From Himantopus leucocephalus (Eukaryota; Chordata; Aves; Charadriiformes; Recurvirostridae), in NCBI GenBank assembly GCA_003993805.1, contig RSEF01000001.1, positions 187,916,144-187,980,143 on the forward strand: a stretch of 64,000 bases of DNA. The letters are read 5' to 3'. Positions 1 through 13,054 of this stretch are shown one piece after another. Position 1 is the first letter of the stretch. The number at the start of each line of letters is the position of its first letter. The notes below the pieces were generated by a model. It made no database searches and was not told the origin of the DNA. It saw only the letters and a program-made list of their open reading frames with translations. The position numbers were made by a program, and so were the translations under genes.

Positions 1-41
1 CCCCCACATCCCCAGTGGCCGATTTGGCCTAAACCACGACA
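1..41 (+). mobile_element. 3' end of an ERV LTR, cut by the window edge
   Basis: The first 41 bases end in CCTAAACCACGACA, followed by unique AT-rich DNA. The block AGTGGCC...GCCTAAACCA.GACA closely matches the reverse complement of the first 35 bases of the solo LTR at 42070-42833, which reads AGTGGCC...GCCTAAACCATGACA. The canonical CA end falls at 40-41. The LTR is therefore in plus sense, opposite to the three complete LTRs in this window. Its 5' part lies outside, so it is not possible to say whether it is a solo LTR or the 3' LTR of a longer provirus. Confidence 0.7.
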
Positions 42-3000
42 TGCATTTAATTATTCTTACAGAATTTCTTTTCCATAAATTTCTCAGCTTTTTTCTTGAT
101 CCCAAGTAAACTCTAAGTATCGAAATGAGCACTGCACTTTCTCTGGCAAAAGAAACTACTTCACATCTTAATATAAATACAGTGGCATGTTCCAGTCAAC
201 AGCTATGGCTATAAAGCAGAGAAAGTATGCTTTCTCTAAAAGCTGTGATTATGGGTTATCCTGTGTCCTACTTATCTTCAGTCCATACAGGATTCTCACA
301 GAAACCTGCTGAGGTTCTGTACTCCAACTTGGAAAGCAAGTAAATCTGGTCATGAGGTCAGCCATAGCATGTACTGAAACTTATGCAAATATCTTTAACC
401 AATGAAGTACGTAGTAGTGCTAACGTCTGCTTCTACAAATTCCCTAGAGGTATCTAGGGCTTACTGTATATTGTAACATCATCAGAAGAATGAATATATA
501 CATCTCTTTGACCTAAAGTGCTCCTAGCACACATCAGGGAGCCACAGACATGTTTCAATAGCAATCGCACAGCCTTCTCTGTCTGCGCGCACAAACAAGA
601 TCAGAAGGAAACCTTGTTTTGCTGTTTAATGACAAGTCTAAGGTTGCAGTAAGTCTTGTTGTCTTAGTCCTGTGATATGAAGCCTAAAAAGCGCTCTTTA
701 TGTTAATGGTAAATACAAATTAATTCTGTATGTGAATGGCTTGTGAAAATTGAAAGTAAATGCTGTAAACCCCAAATGGTCACTTCACCCAAAAGGTGGA
801 ATCCACATCTTTCTGAGATCAGAACTTTTAAATAATTACATATGATGAGCTTTTAAGAAATTATTTAGCACTGATCATAAAAATGTAAGGCCAGAATATT
901 CAAATCTAAGGGCCTACAGCTCATAACCTATAGCTTTACTTAGTCACTTAAATAATTGTAAGCCCCAGGCATAAAATAGTTGACTGTAGTACTTACTATT
1001 TGATTCAATGTTTTCAATTAACTCCAAGTGATTCTCAATAAAACATAAAATACAAAGCTAAAGTTTTTTTTAAGGGCTAATATATCTTCAGACAATAAAA
1101 AATCCTTTCTTGCACTTATTCATAAAGTAAGGCCACAAAGCCTACATCACAGATTTTATCTTCATATACAAAAGAAAATAATATTTCTAGTCCACCCAGT
1201 GGTTCAGAACATAAGCAGGAAAATACTGTTTTTCTGATTATTTAAACAGATACCTTTGATATCTTTGACTCTTATCCAAAAACAATTTAAACATTATTTA
1301 CAAATGAATTTTCTGGACATAGGAAACTTTATTCATAAATGGATTTGTTACAAACAAACTGTGAAAAATATATCAGAACTTGTTAAACATGAAATGTTTT
1401 GTCAATTCTACTAAAGGAACCAGTAAAATTGACATGAGCCAGATGCTTTTGTTTGCTTGTTTTGCCCCTAAAAAAATAAGGGCAGCAGCAGGATTCGTAG
1501 GTGCTGCAACTGGAGGTGAAAGCAGATTGGATTGTATCCCAGGTTCCCACATTAGGAGATGGGAAGGTCAATGAACACCTTCTGTTCTGTATCATAAGAA
1601 TGAATTTATGTCATGTATTACAGGGTATTAAGACTCAAACCCAGAAGTTAAGAGCAAGCAGAATCTTATGCTGGTCCTATAAAGATCCAAGACTTCTCCA
1701 GGAATTCAGAGGCTGTGGCTGGCCTCTTACTTCCCCTTTCAGTTTTCAGGGTTCACAAGAATTTAATGGAATAGTATATATGCCAAGCAGAAACCAAGAT
1801 AGCATCCTCCTACCCCAAACCAGAGGTTTTAAATTACTTCAGGTCTTTCGTATGTATCTCATTTTTTTACTGCTCAAGCAGACCAGTAAGGCTGGTTTCC
1901 CTTCTAAGTTGTGCATGCAAGGAGAATCTGGGCCACCATTTCAGCCTTTTTATTACAGAGAACATGGTTAATCTCACCTAAATTTAAGTTATCTACACTA
2001 TCTGAACCAGTAATCTATCTATATCTGAACTAGCAATCCTACTTTCATACTGTCAGAAGAATGGGGCAATTTTGGGGCCCAGTTGTTCAGTAGAATCTCT
2101 TAAAGTGCCTGGTTCTTTCCACTGGTTATAAAAGGATCTTGAGGTGACTAGCTCAGATGCCACTGACTGTATTTGGTCATATAAGCTCTAAACAATGTTC
2201 CTGGTAGATTTTCCACATCTGTAAAATGACATTTTGCAGATGCTATGTGGAACTCCACTTAAGAGCTTTTACTTTTGTTTTTCTGTTTTAAACAATAATG
2301 AGAGTTCCTTAAAAATACTGTAAAGCAATACAGGCAATTCTACAAAGGATATTTAGGATATAGAATGGATTTAGATCTGTAAGTGATAACAGTTTCATTA
2401 TTGTCAATTTTTCACAAATAGGCTAAGTGTATTGAATACAAGATGATGTAAATAATCTGGAAGGACATCTATTCATAATAAATAAGTTTTTTCTGTCGGA
2501 AGAGGGGATTACATAGTTTAGATTTCTTTTTTTTATGATTAGTGTTCTAAGATGACATTAGTAGTATGTGCAATGTTTTCAGTCTTTTATGATAGAGTTA
2601 AAGGGGAAAAGAACTTTTTTACAAAAGTCTTGTTTCTGCATGTGTGAAAGATTTTTTGACAAAATTGTTCAGATAGCTTTTTGATATTACAGAGGAAACT
2701 TCAGATGAAATGACAGTGAATTTTTTTTAGATATGAATAGGCACGAGTAAACTAATGATGTTGGATATCAATCTCGGATATGTTCCAATGAACGTATCTG
2801 GAAAATAACCTTGTATTCATAATATCAAAGCCACTGATGAGTCCTATGGAGGATGGTCCAGCTCCAAGTAAAAGGAATAAGAATGAATTATCAAAAATTG
2901 TACAGCAATCTGGAAAATCTTAGGGCTACCTTGAAAGCTTAAATTATTTTTAGCTGAAATTCAAACTTCTTTGAATTTCATGGGATTTTTTTGGTTGCTG

Positions 3001-3494
3001 ATCTCACTGGGATAACAATATCACATTTTGTATTTTGCATAAACATACAATGGGTGTTCCTTTTTCTAGCTGAGCTGAAACAAATTTTATGTGTGGGAAG
3101 TCTCTTTTAGTTTTATTTGGATTCCTTGCAAACTGAATGACAGGCTCCAACTTTGAAGGCGTTCCCAAGTTTTATAAGTTCTATTCAAGAAGAAATCAGA
3201 CTCACTAATATTCCGACTAAGTTCAGTTTTATTTCAGTCTTTCTGGTTAATATTGCTGTGAGAAAGAGAAACAGAATTCAGAGAGTCATTTAACAGTTAT
3301 GACTGATGTCAAAGAAACAGAATATTTCTATCAGGAAGATCATCATTGCCTTGATTTATGATTTTCATTTAGATGGTCTCAATGAGAGTAATGAATTAAA
3401 CTGCAATTTTAAATTCCATGACTTTGAATCTTTTCAGGAGAGTTGCTAAGAACAGAAATATTTCTGTGTTAAAGTCCAAACATCTTAGCTCCGC
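42..3494. other. Unique AT-rich intergenic or intronic DNA
   Basis: No repeat family, RNA gene or coding exon is recognised. The longest open frame (1501-1971, plus strand, 156 codons) begins at a non-ATG codon, has no recognisable motif and no flanking splice signals. I treat it as chance. T-runs and A-runs are scattered through the segment. Confidence 0.6.
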
Positions 3495-3567
3495 TCCTAT
3501 CCTATCCTATCCTATCCTATCCTATCCTATCCTATCCTATCCTATCCTATCCTATCCTATCCTATCC
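3495..3567 (+). repeat. (TCCTA)n pentanucleotide microsatellite
   Basis: About 14.6 uninterrupted copies of TCCTA (73 bases) with no visible substitutions. The purity suggests a recently active array that is likely to vary in length between individuals. It creates a spurious open frame at 3418-3600 with an LSYPI repeat, which is not a gene. Confidence 0.97.
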
Positions 3568-4649
3568 AACTCAAGGCAGTTAGAAATTGGAAGACAGTAA
3601 GGGAAACATTGAGGAAATACTCTTCATAATTACAGGCAGTGGAATCCACAGCCTAACTCTAGATTTTTATTATTTTTTTTTTACAAATTTCATGACAGAT
3701 ATCTCCAAGAAGAGATGTGTAATATGTTCCAAGAAAATAGACCTAGATTTTAAATTTCATGTCTCTGATGATGTTATCAGTACCGTTTCATGTTTCATCC
3801 ATCATTTTATTGAAAGGTGTTTTGACAATGGCCTACAATTATCCCTTTTCAATTTGTCTCTGTGCATTTGATTCACCTAGTAAATTTGACCACCAGCAGA
3901 TTTGTGGAGCTGGCCAGAATTTCAAAGGTTACATCTATACCTGTAGATTAAAGGAGATTGTGGAAGAATACCTGGCCTGTTAATGATCTAGAAGAAACAT
4001 GCAAACTGCATAATCAGATAATAAAAATCAAAAAACTTAGACCAAGTATAACCAATCATTTCCTCACTACCTGTGTCATTATACTGATATATAGTATTTT
4101 GTATTGTCTTTTTGTATCTCTCATATTAAAGGACCTTTAATAGTAATTGAAATTACTATTCAATCTCATAGACTACCTTTGTTTTGCAAATTAAAGGAAA
4201 ATTAATTTAAATGGACCAAGTTCAAATGGTGAAATATGTCCACTTATAGAGTAGAACACAGGTATTTTTTGTAGATTATAATCTCTCAGAAAAGTTTAGT
4301 AGAGGAGATGACGAATGCGAGCACTGTGAAATGTCAAAAAATTTGGATATAGAGTATACATCACTGTGACAATTTGAGTGCAGTTCTTGTTGTCTAAAAT
4401 AAAAACCTGTTTTTCAAATGAATTCATAGACTTTTAAGGCCAGAAGTAACTATTCAAATAATGTCATCAGAGCTCCTCTATAAAACAGGCAATAGATTTT
4501 TACATGGGGTCTTTCCATCAAGTCCATACTACTTATTTAGGTAAACTACCACTTAAGAAGACTTCAGGCATCTGAGCTTAATACAGAAATACTGAATGGC
4601 AGTGGAACAAACTTATCTCTAGTTTAACTGTTTTTTCAACAGTCATGTA
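3568..4649. other. Unique AT-rich DNA, no feature seen
   Basis: Short open frames between 3587 and 4140 overlap in different frames and show no motif or codon pattern that marks a gene. No repeat family is recognised. Confidence 0.55.
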
Positions 4650-5069
4650 GAACTGGGAACTGGGAGGGAACTGGGCTTGTTTAGCCTGGAGAAAAAGAGT
4701 CTCAGGGGAGACCTTATCGCTCTCTACAACTACCTGAAAGGAGGTTGTAGAGAGGTGGGGGTCGACCTCTTCTTGCTAGTAACAAGTGATAGGACAAGAG
4801 GAAATGGCCTCAAGTTACACCAGGGTAGGTTTAAGTTGGATATTAGGAAAAAATTTTTCACTAAAAGGGTTGCCAAGCATTGGAACAGGCTGCCCAGGGA
4901 AGTGGTGGAGTCACCGTCCCTGGAGGCATTTAAAAGATGGGTAGATGTGGTGCTTAGGAACATGGTTTAGTGGTGGTTTTGTCAGTATTAGGTTGATGGT
5001 TGGACTTAATGACCTTCAAGGTCCCTTCCAACCTAGACAATTCTGTGATTTGATGAATCTATGATTCTG
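4650..5069 (+). mobile_element. CR1 LINE, 5'-truncated 3' end
   Basis: The sequence runs from the end of CR1 ORF2 through the 3' UTR. It includes the GTTTAGCCTGGAGAAAAAGA block, the ATTAGGAAAAAATTTTTCAC block and CATTGGAACAGGCTGCCCAG. The 3' terminus has GGTTGGACTTAATGACCTTC and CCCTTCCAACCTAGACAATT, then a short ATTCTGTGATT/ATCTATGATTCTG tail. CR1 is the main LINE of birds and typically inserts as 5'-truncated copies without poly(A), which fits here. The 5' boundary is approximate because the first 25 or so bases, with a duplicated AACTGGGA block, are diverged. The 3' end is well defined by the tail repeats. No clear target-site duplication is visible, as is usual for CR1. Confidence 0.95.
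4677..4970 (+). pseudogene. CR1 ORF2 C-terminal remnant
   Basis: An open frame of 97 codons reads through the last part of CR1 ORF2, ending at TAG just before the CR1 3' UTR. Recognisable blocks in order are [20 protein letters not shown] (residues 2-21), [20 protein letters not shown] (about 40-59), [20 protein letters not shown] (about 60-79) and [15 protein letters not shown]. This region lies downstream of the reverse transcriptase. The endonuclease and catalytic RT motifs are absent because the copy is 5'-truncated, so it cannot support retrotransposition. The initial TTG codon is not a true start. The minus-strand frame at 4730-4963 is a shadow. Confidence 0.92.
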
Positions 5070-7483
5070 TTCATCATTCTAGTTTGAATATATCTAGCTT
5101 CAGCTTCCAGCCACCTGACCTCATTATCTGCACATTAATGAGATTTAAAACTACCACTTTCTGAAAATTCATCATGCAAACAATTAGTTCACGTAACTTC
5201 TTCTGTTATAAATTATCTAGAAAGACAATGGATTTCATTTCACCTGACTTTTGACAAAACAGATATCTAAGTTTCCTCTATGATCAGTGGAAAGAGGCAA
5301 ATATGCTAAGGTGTTTTGTCCCATCCTAAAATCAGTGTCAAAAGAAGTGACATTTCACTAAATAGTCTCTAGGCCAGATGCTTAGCTTTTAAAAGAGTAA
5401 AGATTAGTAAGACAATTAAGAATTGACTGCTGGAAAACCTAAGATGTTTCAGAAACATCTGCACTATTATTCAGATCATATTTGAACTCCTACAAAATAA
5501 GCCTTTATTATTGATCAGTATCTTTGGAGTGCTGACATCAAAACTGAAGATCCTTGTAATGAGCTCATTATCATGCTGCATTTATAAGAACACCACCTGG
5601 TTTTAGTCTGTATATTTGTTATGCATCAAAAGATCAGTTTACAGGCTTAGCCACTGTATCTTGTTTCAATCCTGTTTTCCCGTAATAGAGTAGTGATACT
5701 TCCAGGACATACACTGTCTTCCAAGAAGGGTTTTATAAGTGACTTAATCCTAGGGGTTCACTAGTCAAAGAGAAAGAAAAAATACTGCCTTAAACATGAA
5801 TGCCCTCCTGCAACAGTGGGAGAAGAGATCGCTAAAATAAAAGCACAAACAGAAGTTACTTACTCAGCGCCACTAAGCTTGTGACATTTGAAACAGTTTC
5901 AGTCTAAGGTGATCACACCTTGTGATGTACTTAACAGGACTGCTATGGACAACTGGGAAGCAATGCCGCCAACCAGAAACAGAGAAAAATCTAACATAAA
6001 GACTACTGCTGCAAGGAAGGAGTTTCAGTGGCACAGTTAAGGTATACCAGTTCAGACACCTACATTGGATTTCCAAATATCATTTACTTACAGAAAGACT
6101 TCTGCACTTTCATCCAACAGTATTTTAGTTTCCCTATGCTGATATTCGTCAGCTTTTTCTAGCGTATTTACTTTTCATTAGACTGTCCAAATGAAAGAGA
6201 AAAAAGGCTACTAATTCTTCAGTGATGTCCTTTCGTTACTCCCAGGATATGAACTTCAACATTTACTTAACTGAAATCTTATTTCTAGATTTCAATGACA
6301 TGATATGTTTTCAAGAGAAAACAAACAGATATTTTAATCATAGATAAATTTAAAAGTACACAGTTAAAAAGAAAGTGAATTAAGTCCAGATCTGTGAAAG
6401 AACTTGAAGAAGAACTTAACTCTAAACACACAAAAGGCTATGGGATTATTAATATGTTTTATTGTCTTGGATATCAAGTACTAGTCACACACATAAATAA
6501 ATGTAAGCACTTGAGTAAAGACTCAAGACTTAAATGTAAATATTTCAGTTAATGGCAGAATCTTGTCCCAAAACCTCAAAATAACATCTGTTTATAATTC
6601 AATTAGAATTTTAAAAAATTTTCTTAAGTCAACATTCAAAGTACCTCTGGAAGAATGGCTCTGCTCCTCTCTGTGCTAATGCAACTTAGTATCTACCAGT
6701 CCAATTATCAAGTGGCTTAAGGTCTTATATAGCAATGAAAAGTTCATATCCTGTGTCTTTTGTAAAATATATGTGTATATATATAAATATTTTATGTCAT
6801 AATTATAATTATATTAAGATATATAAATAAGGACTTCACTATCTAGCAGTGTTGTGTACATCAAAGTTTTTGTTGCTGAATATACTCAGTTACTTCTCAC
6901 CCATTCTTTTTCTTCTCTAACTCGTTAGTAAGTGGGATATTTGCATAGCCATATTCTGAAGTGAATGAACATCAGAAAGATGAGGCATTCATCATCCAGG
7001 AAGAAGGGTGAGGATTTCAACAGATGTCCATGGGATAAAAATAATGGTTTCAAAATTCTGGATGTTCTCTACAAGAGGTAAGTGTGGAAGCGTGTTGCTT
7101 TATAATGATATTCCCCGGGAGGAGTAGGATTCATAAAGCCAGTCATTGGCTGGCTCTCCAGAGAATGGCTTCTCTTTGCTGTAGTGTTTAATTTGAACAG
7201 TCTGCTGTAAAGCACACCTATAGACAAGAGAAACCAGCATGCACTGTTTGCCTGAAAATTAATAAGGCACCCTTAGAATGCTATAATGTGCAGTTACAAA
7301 TTGTGAGTCTTATAAAAAATGCCATAGGACAACTTTTCAAGTTTAGTAAATAGAAACATAACAATTTTTAGAGGTTTAGGAGCCTGTATCTTAAGTTCTT
7401 GCCAAGTAGATCTAAGCAAAACTAATTTTTCAGTTAGGTATTTTCATGAATCCTGATTTAGGATCCTGCTGACTGTGCCAATT
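5070..7483. other. Unique AT-rich DNA with one splice-bounded segment
   Basis: No repeat family is recognised. 6770-6830 is a low-complexity AT stretch with TATATATA runs. 6929-7077 is bounded by good acceptor and donor sequences and is described separately. Other open frames are short and unrecognised. Confidence 0.5.
6929..7077 (+). other. Segment bounded by strong splice sites (possible non-coding exon)
   Basis: A pyrimidine-rich tract (CTTTTTCTTCTCTAACTCG) ends at TTAG (6925-6928). The segment ends in AAGAG followed by GTAAGTG (7078-7084), a near-consensus 5' splice site. All three frames meet stop codons within the first 35 or so bases, so an internal coding exon is excluded. If real it would be a non-coding or UTR exon. 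Splice-like pairs occur by chance at this scale, hence the low confidence. Confidence 0.15.
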
Positions 7484-8171
7484 TGTCACAAATGGGTGAT
7501 TTAGATCACTTAAAGAATCACCACCAAAGGTATTAGCAAAAACAGCTTTAATATGATGGTGTAAAAGTGGGACTTAAGAAAGTTCCATGGCAAGGTTCAC
7601 TCTATTACTATACAGCACAATCATTTGAACAGTGGTTCAAAACTACCAAGACAAAATCAAAGTTATACCATATTAAAAGATTTTGTGCAATATTAGTTGC
7701 TTACCAAAGATCTGCCATCGGTAAAAGGTCTCTCTGCCTCAAGAAGCAACCTTGAGAGGCGCCCCAGCTCAAGGGAAGATCACCGCCATACAGCCAGGCT
7801 GCTTAGCCAGGAGAGTTCAAAGAAGGCTCACTTAGGCTGTCATATTTATGGAATAAAGTGGTTGGCATGTAGTCAAATTACATGAAATGGAAAAGGTATG
7901 AATGAGATTCCTTGTACCCACAACTTTCTTTGTTCTTTGATAAATGAGTCTTGGAAAAGCCACCTGCTATTCCTGTGTTAATCGCATGATTGATGTTTCA
8001 AGCTTATATGCGTCGATGCTCACTGTGTCACTCTGCTCCTTTGTGGGTTTTCAGAGAACAGATTGGAACTAGGGAAGTTCTTGGCCCAGCTACGGCTCCG
8101 GCCGTTACCTTGTTTGGAACCTGTACCAAACTACTGCTAGTTTGGTTAAGGGGTCGAGTGCATCTGTCACA
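7484..8171 (-). mobile_element. Probable old ERV LTR, minus sense
   Basis: The block begins TGTCACAAATGGG and ends GCATCTGTCACA, giving TG...CA termini on the minus strand. It resembles an avian LTR type I remember by its ACCACCAAAGGTATTAGC block and the nearby AACAGCTTTAATA. Read on the minus strand, it has a TATA-like CATAAATATG at 7841-7850. About 290 bases further on there is an ATTAAA polyadenylation signal at 7547-7552. The spacing is in line with an LTR promoter and R-region polyadenylation. Several CpG-containing patches (7767-7785, 8090-8105, 8153-8158) contrast with the flanks. I see no convincing target-site duplication, so the boundaries are approximate and the copy is probably old. 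No internal gag/pol region adjoins it. Confidence 0.6.
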
Positions 8172-10436
8172 GGTATTTGTAGTTCAGCATTAAGATACAT
8201 TCATTCAGATGAGTACTAATGACACCCAAGCATTTTGACATTTGGCTGTGATGAAAATTTGATCCCAAAATCCAGAAAACACACAAAGAACACCTACAAG
8301 GACGTTTTACATACATATGTCACAGAGATGGGAAAACCGATTGACATCCCCTTAAAATTAAGGTCTAAATTAGTCTGTGGGCATGAATGTTCATGTATTT
8401 TATTTTACAGTCTTACCACGTTTTTCTTTTATAATTTATTCCCTTCTTTTTTAATGTCTCCTCATTTTTCCTCAAATGCAAAAAAGCCCATATTTGCTCA
8501 AATCTGTTCTCTTCTCTTTTATGTCAAGTACTTGCACGTATCTGTTCTCTTACTCTTTTCCTTTCAGTGTAAAAAGAAAATAAAAACATCACTTTCAAAA
8601 TGTTTCAGTTCCTCAAAACAAAATATTTAGACTGTTTCCACTCTAAAGTTTTGTCAGAAAGTTTTGCTGAAACTGACAGATTTTTGTAGATGTTAAAATT
8701 TCATCTAAATTGCTTTTTTGACAGAAAGCTGCTCAGTCAAAAAAAAAAATCCACCATGTCTAGTATTTCTCAACAGCTTGTATTTGTTGTTCTGTATTTC
8801 AAAGACAGCACTGGAAATGGAGATCAAACCATACATTTACCTCACCTCAGGGATGTCCCTCTCTCACTACTGAATTTGCTTTTCTCTTGATTATTTTTTT
8901 TTCTCTCTGAGCTCATAAATCTTTCATTCTAGCTTACACTGTGCCCTGCTGCAGCAGGGTGGACAAAAGGACTACTTTGCAGTCCACTGTTTATGATACT
9001 TTACTCCAACATGAGAGTTTTGCACCCTGTAAAAACAAAACTGAGCAACCTGTGTAGACACAACATCTCATTGGATTTTGCCTATCAGCTAACCATAAGC
9101 AGCTCTTCAGTTCAATATTTGGAAGCACTGAATCACCAGAGCTTCTTATGTAGTCAATAGCACATGTAATGAGATTTTTCTTTCTTTTTTTTTTTTAATT
9201 TTGGATTCATCCAGTGGTACTAAGTCATCACCATTGATGGGACAGGGTGGGCTTCTATGAATATATCTGTATTAGTAAATTAAGTCACAAATACTTGGGA
9301 TGTAGAGATGCTTGTTTATCTCTATCATTTTTGTGTTAGATCTGTGCCTGGAATTGTTTTGACTCAGGCCAGTTCATCCTCTCCCAAATTATTCACAGGA
9401 TGGCTGGCTGGTTTGCATGGGAAGGGACACGGCTACTCCACCTTAGTGTTCCATCTCCTGTTTTAGAAGCAAAAAGATTTCAAAAGTTTGGCATGTCCAA
9501 CCAGACTATGTCAGTTGGCTTTAGTGTTGAAGAACAGTCCCTGGCACTGTTCAGTTGATTATTAACCTCTGAATCAACCTCTTAGGACAGCCAGACACTT
9601 ATTCTTTGATATTTCAGAGACTTAATTAGATATCTTACTTCATCTGCTCTGATTTTTGCAATTAATTATTTTCAAGCCTACTCAGAGCCAGTCACTGAAA
9701 GAGCATCAGAGCACTCTTACAAAGAGGTAGTGACATAAGTAAATAGGTAACAGTTTGGCTGAACACATTCATCACAGCAAGAGAAAGCAGAGCAAGGAAA
9801 AATAGCCCAGAGGAAACGTTGGTCTATTAGAAGAAATGAGGTTTGGAACCAGAAATTCGAAGCGTTGTACCCAATTTTTATTTTTGGGTTTGTTTTTTTT
9901 TTTTCAGAGGCATTTCCATTTCCAGAGCCTAAGTTTGGAAAAACTAATTTTTTAGACAACTGTATGCAGCAGAACTAGAAAAATACATAAATCAGCCCTA
10001 TTTCTGCAATATTGACTTGGTCCCTTAGAAAAGAAAAAAGAACAAAAATTTAAAAAATTACAGTAAGTAGTTGCACATTTTCTCAGCCCTTGTTTTTTTC
10101 AGAATATGACTAAGTTACATATAAATATACAGTAAAAAGATCATTCTGGATCTATATAATAAAATTTTAAAAGTCAAAATACAGACAAGCATCATGTTTC
10201 ATCATAATGGAAAAGAATACATCATCAGCAACCTTTAAAGCAGAAAGCTGACAGTATTTCATAAAATAACTTTAAAGATGACTTTCTAAGGTATGTTTCT
10301 CACTCTAAGATAGATTCCAGCTAGTGCCCATATGAGCCCATGGAAAAGAGATCTGCATTGCCCCAAGCAAGGAGAATTTGATTCCAGGATTTCAGAACAG
10401 TTTTACCTCATATATTAAACTTACTGTAAGCTATAT

Positions 10437-10462
10437 GGTTTGTTTTGTTTTGTTTTGTTTTA
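10437..10462 (+). repeat. (GTTTT)n simple repeat
   Basis: About five copies of GTTTT in a row, slightly imperfect at the start. Confidence 0.9.
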
Positions 10463-12775
10463 AGCATACTCGAGCTGCCTAAAGCTTTTATCTTTTTATA
10501 TCTATGCATTAACCTTCAAATAAATAAATACCATGATGGAAATGCACTCAGTCCTGCAAAAATGTTATTTCATCTGACTTAAAACATTTTATAAACATTT
10601 TCTTTTTCCTCCTCCTTTCTTCCTTTTCTTGGAAATACTTACTATCATGCTGTTTATTATTAGGTATTACAAATAATGTTAAGCAAATCAGGCTGTTAAC
10701 AGCTGACATATACAAAGATGAATATATGTCTTCACAGAATCAGGTCCCAAACATCAAAATTCTTAGGGTCACTGGCACCAAGGAAACACTGTAATTTTAG
10801 GACACAAAATTGATATTTATTGCGATGTTTAAAATATAATCTGAACATCTACATTGATTTCCTTAATATGAAATAGATGAAGCAAATATAATTTCACTTT
10901 TTTCTTCTGTCATGGAAAAAATATAGTTTTCAGTACAGCTGTTTTGTTTCCCCCTGCCAGCAATATACTCATGATCTCAGCTACCCTGCTCATACAGTAA
11001 GAAATACACTAAGTCAAATCTCCCACTCTTGCCTGGGCATATTCAGATGAAAAACTATATGGGGAATTCATACCATTTTTACAAATTCTGCATCTGTGCT
11101 AACTACCTAAAGACTTTTAATGAAGAGAAACAGGCACTTATTTTCTCTCTCACAGTGGAAATAAATTGCATCTGTCTCTCTACAGTGATTACAAAAATGG
11201 CCTCAGTAACTACCTCCAGTGTGGATGTCTACACAATAGATGGCAAGTGTTGGGTGAAGTGAATCCCACCTGGGAGATAAGAGGGAAATTAACATCCAAA
11301 GTAAAAATGTGAACTTCTACAAAAAGTCTTCATCTATATAAAATGTAACCTTTCTACAGTTATTACAATGTGAAGTACAAATATGGTTATCCAACTTTGA
11401 AATCACTATTGCTAATAAACTTGTACAGTCTTGGCATATAAAAATGGATCTGGAATGGGCCTAGAAAAAAACATTTAGTGTGTTCCACTATTATGTACAT
11501 TATTCTGTAATTTTACTTTTATGCATCATGTAATGAGGAATATGTAAAGGAAAACTGAACATAGTTATATCATTAGAAAACAAGCTTCTAAGCTAGTTGG
11601 GGCAGAAGCAAACCTTCTCAATGGAGACTACAACGTAAATTCTAGACGACACTAATTATACCCACTTTCTTCCTCTCCCTCTTTCCCTTCTGTCAATAGC
11701 AAATATGTCTAGGACATATGCCTGGAATTCAACAAGGAATTATCTTTGTTAAAAAATGCCTTATAAATTAAGATTATTGTTGTTATATATACCAGTGAAG
11801 GAGAACAGATGTGCTTTTTTCTGTTTTAAGTTCAGATAGACTATCCTTCTTTTGCGAACTTACCTGCCTGAATCCCATCTTGGTTGCAATTATTTTTATA
11901 TGTCATAGATGTGGGAGTCTTAAGGATTATATTTTTAATTGAAAATATCTAAGCAGAAACAGATTTTGTGTTGTTAAGTGCAAAACCCATGGCTGCTTCT
12001 GTGTTGAATTTTAATCTGTCCAAATTCATTTCATAAGTATATGGGAGGTATATGAAATATCAGTCTTTACTGTATGTAAAGCCTACCCACTTTCCCTATT
12101 TTGTTCACATATGGTAAAGATATATATGAGCCAAAAAAAGAACCCAATTAGCATCTCATTGAAAACCGCAATACCTAGCATTCAACAACACTGGTGTAAC
12201 AGGATTCCCAGATCAGAACTGAATACAATTTCTGCCCCCAAATCAGATAAATAAGCCATATGTGGCTTAAAAATTACGTCAGTTACAAACTCCAGCCTGT
12301 TAAAAATTATAGCCTTCATCAGTTGCTAGCAAAGTTTTCATCATTGCTGAATGCTGTTTCAGAGGTGAACTCTCCATAACTCTTCAAATACTACCTTATC
12401 CTCCTTCAAGTTAATTGTTCATTTTCTAGTTTGAATCTATACTATTAAGTGAACAATTTTTTGACATTTATATGACTTAGTTTAGCTTCCAATTTAGGTT
12501 CCAGTGTGGGAAAGTAGCTCAAACATATATTAAATTCTGAAATTAGATTGAGGAATCTGAGTCATGACAGTCCAAGAACACCTTTTTTAATACATATCAA
12601 TATTGTTGTTTGCACCAAACAGAAATAAAGTATAGGCTGAAAAAAGACAAAAGGAAAAACAATACGAATGTCCATCATGGCCGTTACTTACTGGTATGGT
12701 TGTGGAAGACACGAAAAAAAAGACAGGATGGGTAAATACAGGATGTAAATACAGATACTTTCATAGGGATTCTTT

Positions 12776-12821
12776 TCACAATGAAGATTATGAGAATCTC
12801 ACAATGAAAATAATGAGAGTT
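12776..12821 (+). repeat. Two-copy 23-bp imperfect tandem duplication
   Basis: TCACAATGAAGATTATGAGA at 12776 is repeated at 12799 as TCACAATGAAAATAATGAGA, with two or three mismatches over 23 bases. It is a local duplication with no known role. Confidence 0.8.
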
Positions 12822-13054
12822 TAGGGTCTTGTTATACTGAGAGTTGTACTTTATGCTTTGTTATTTGAACACTCCCTTGGCCTCACGCTCATTAATATCA
12901 GAATACTTTCAATTTATTTAGCCTTGACCTCTCTTGATTTTAGGCTTATTTTCATCTGGTGATTCACTAGGTTTATGTTCTTACCATTTAAACTTAACAT
13001 CAGTAAATTGCAATGGCGTTACTATGATATTTCATTCATATGAAGTTTTCTACT

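Noticed and set aside
1501..1971. 156-codon plus-strand open frame
   Set aside because: Non-ATG start, no recognisable motif, no flanking splice or promoter signal. The length is within chance for 64 kb.
8941..8990. CCTGCTGCAGCAGGGTGGAC, like part of a CR1 3' UTR
   Set aside because: The neighbouring GGTCCCTTCCAACC block is absent. Similarity is limited to about 20 bases with an internal palindrome.
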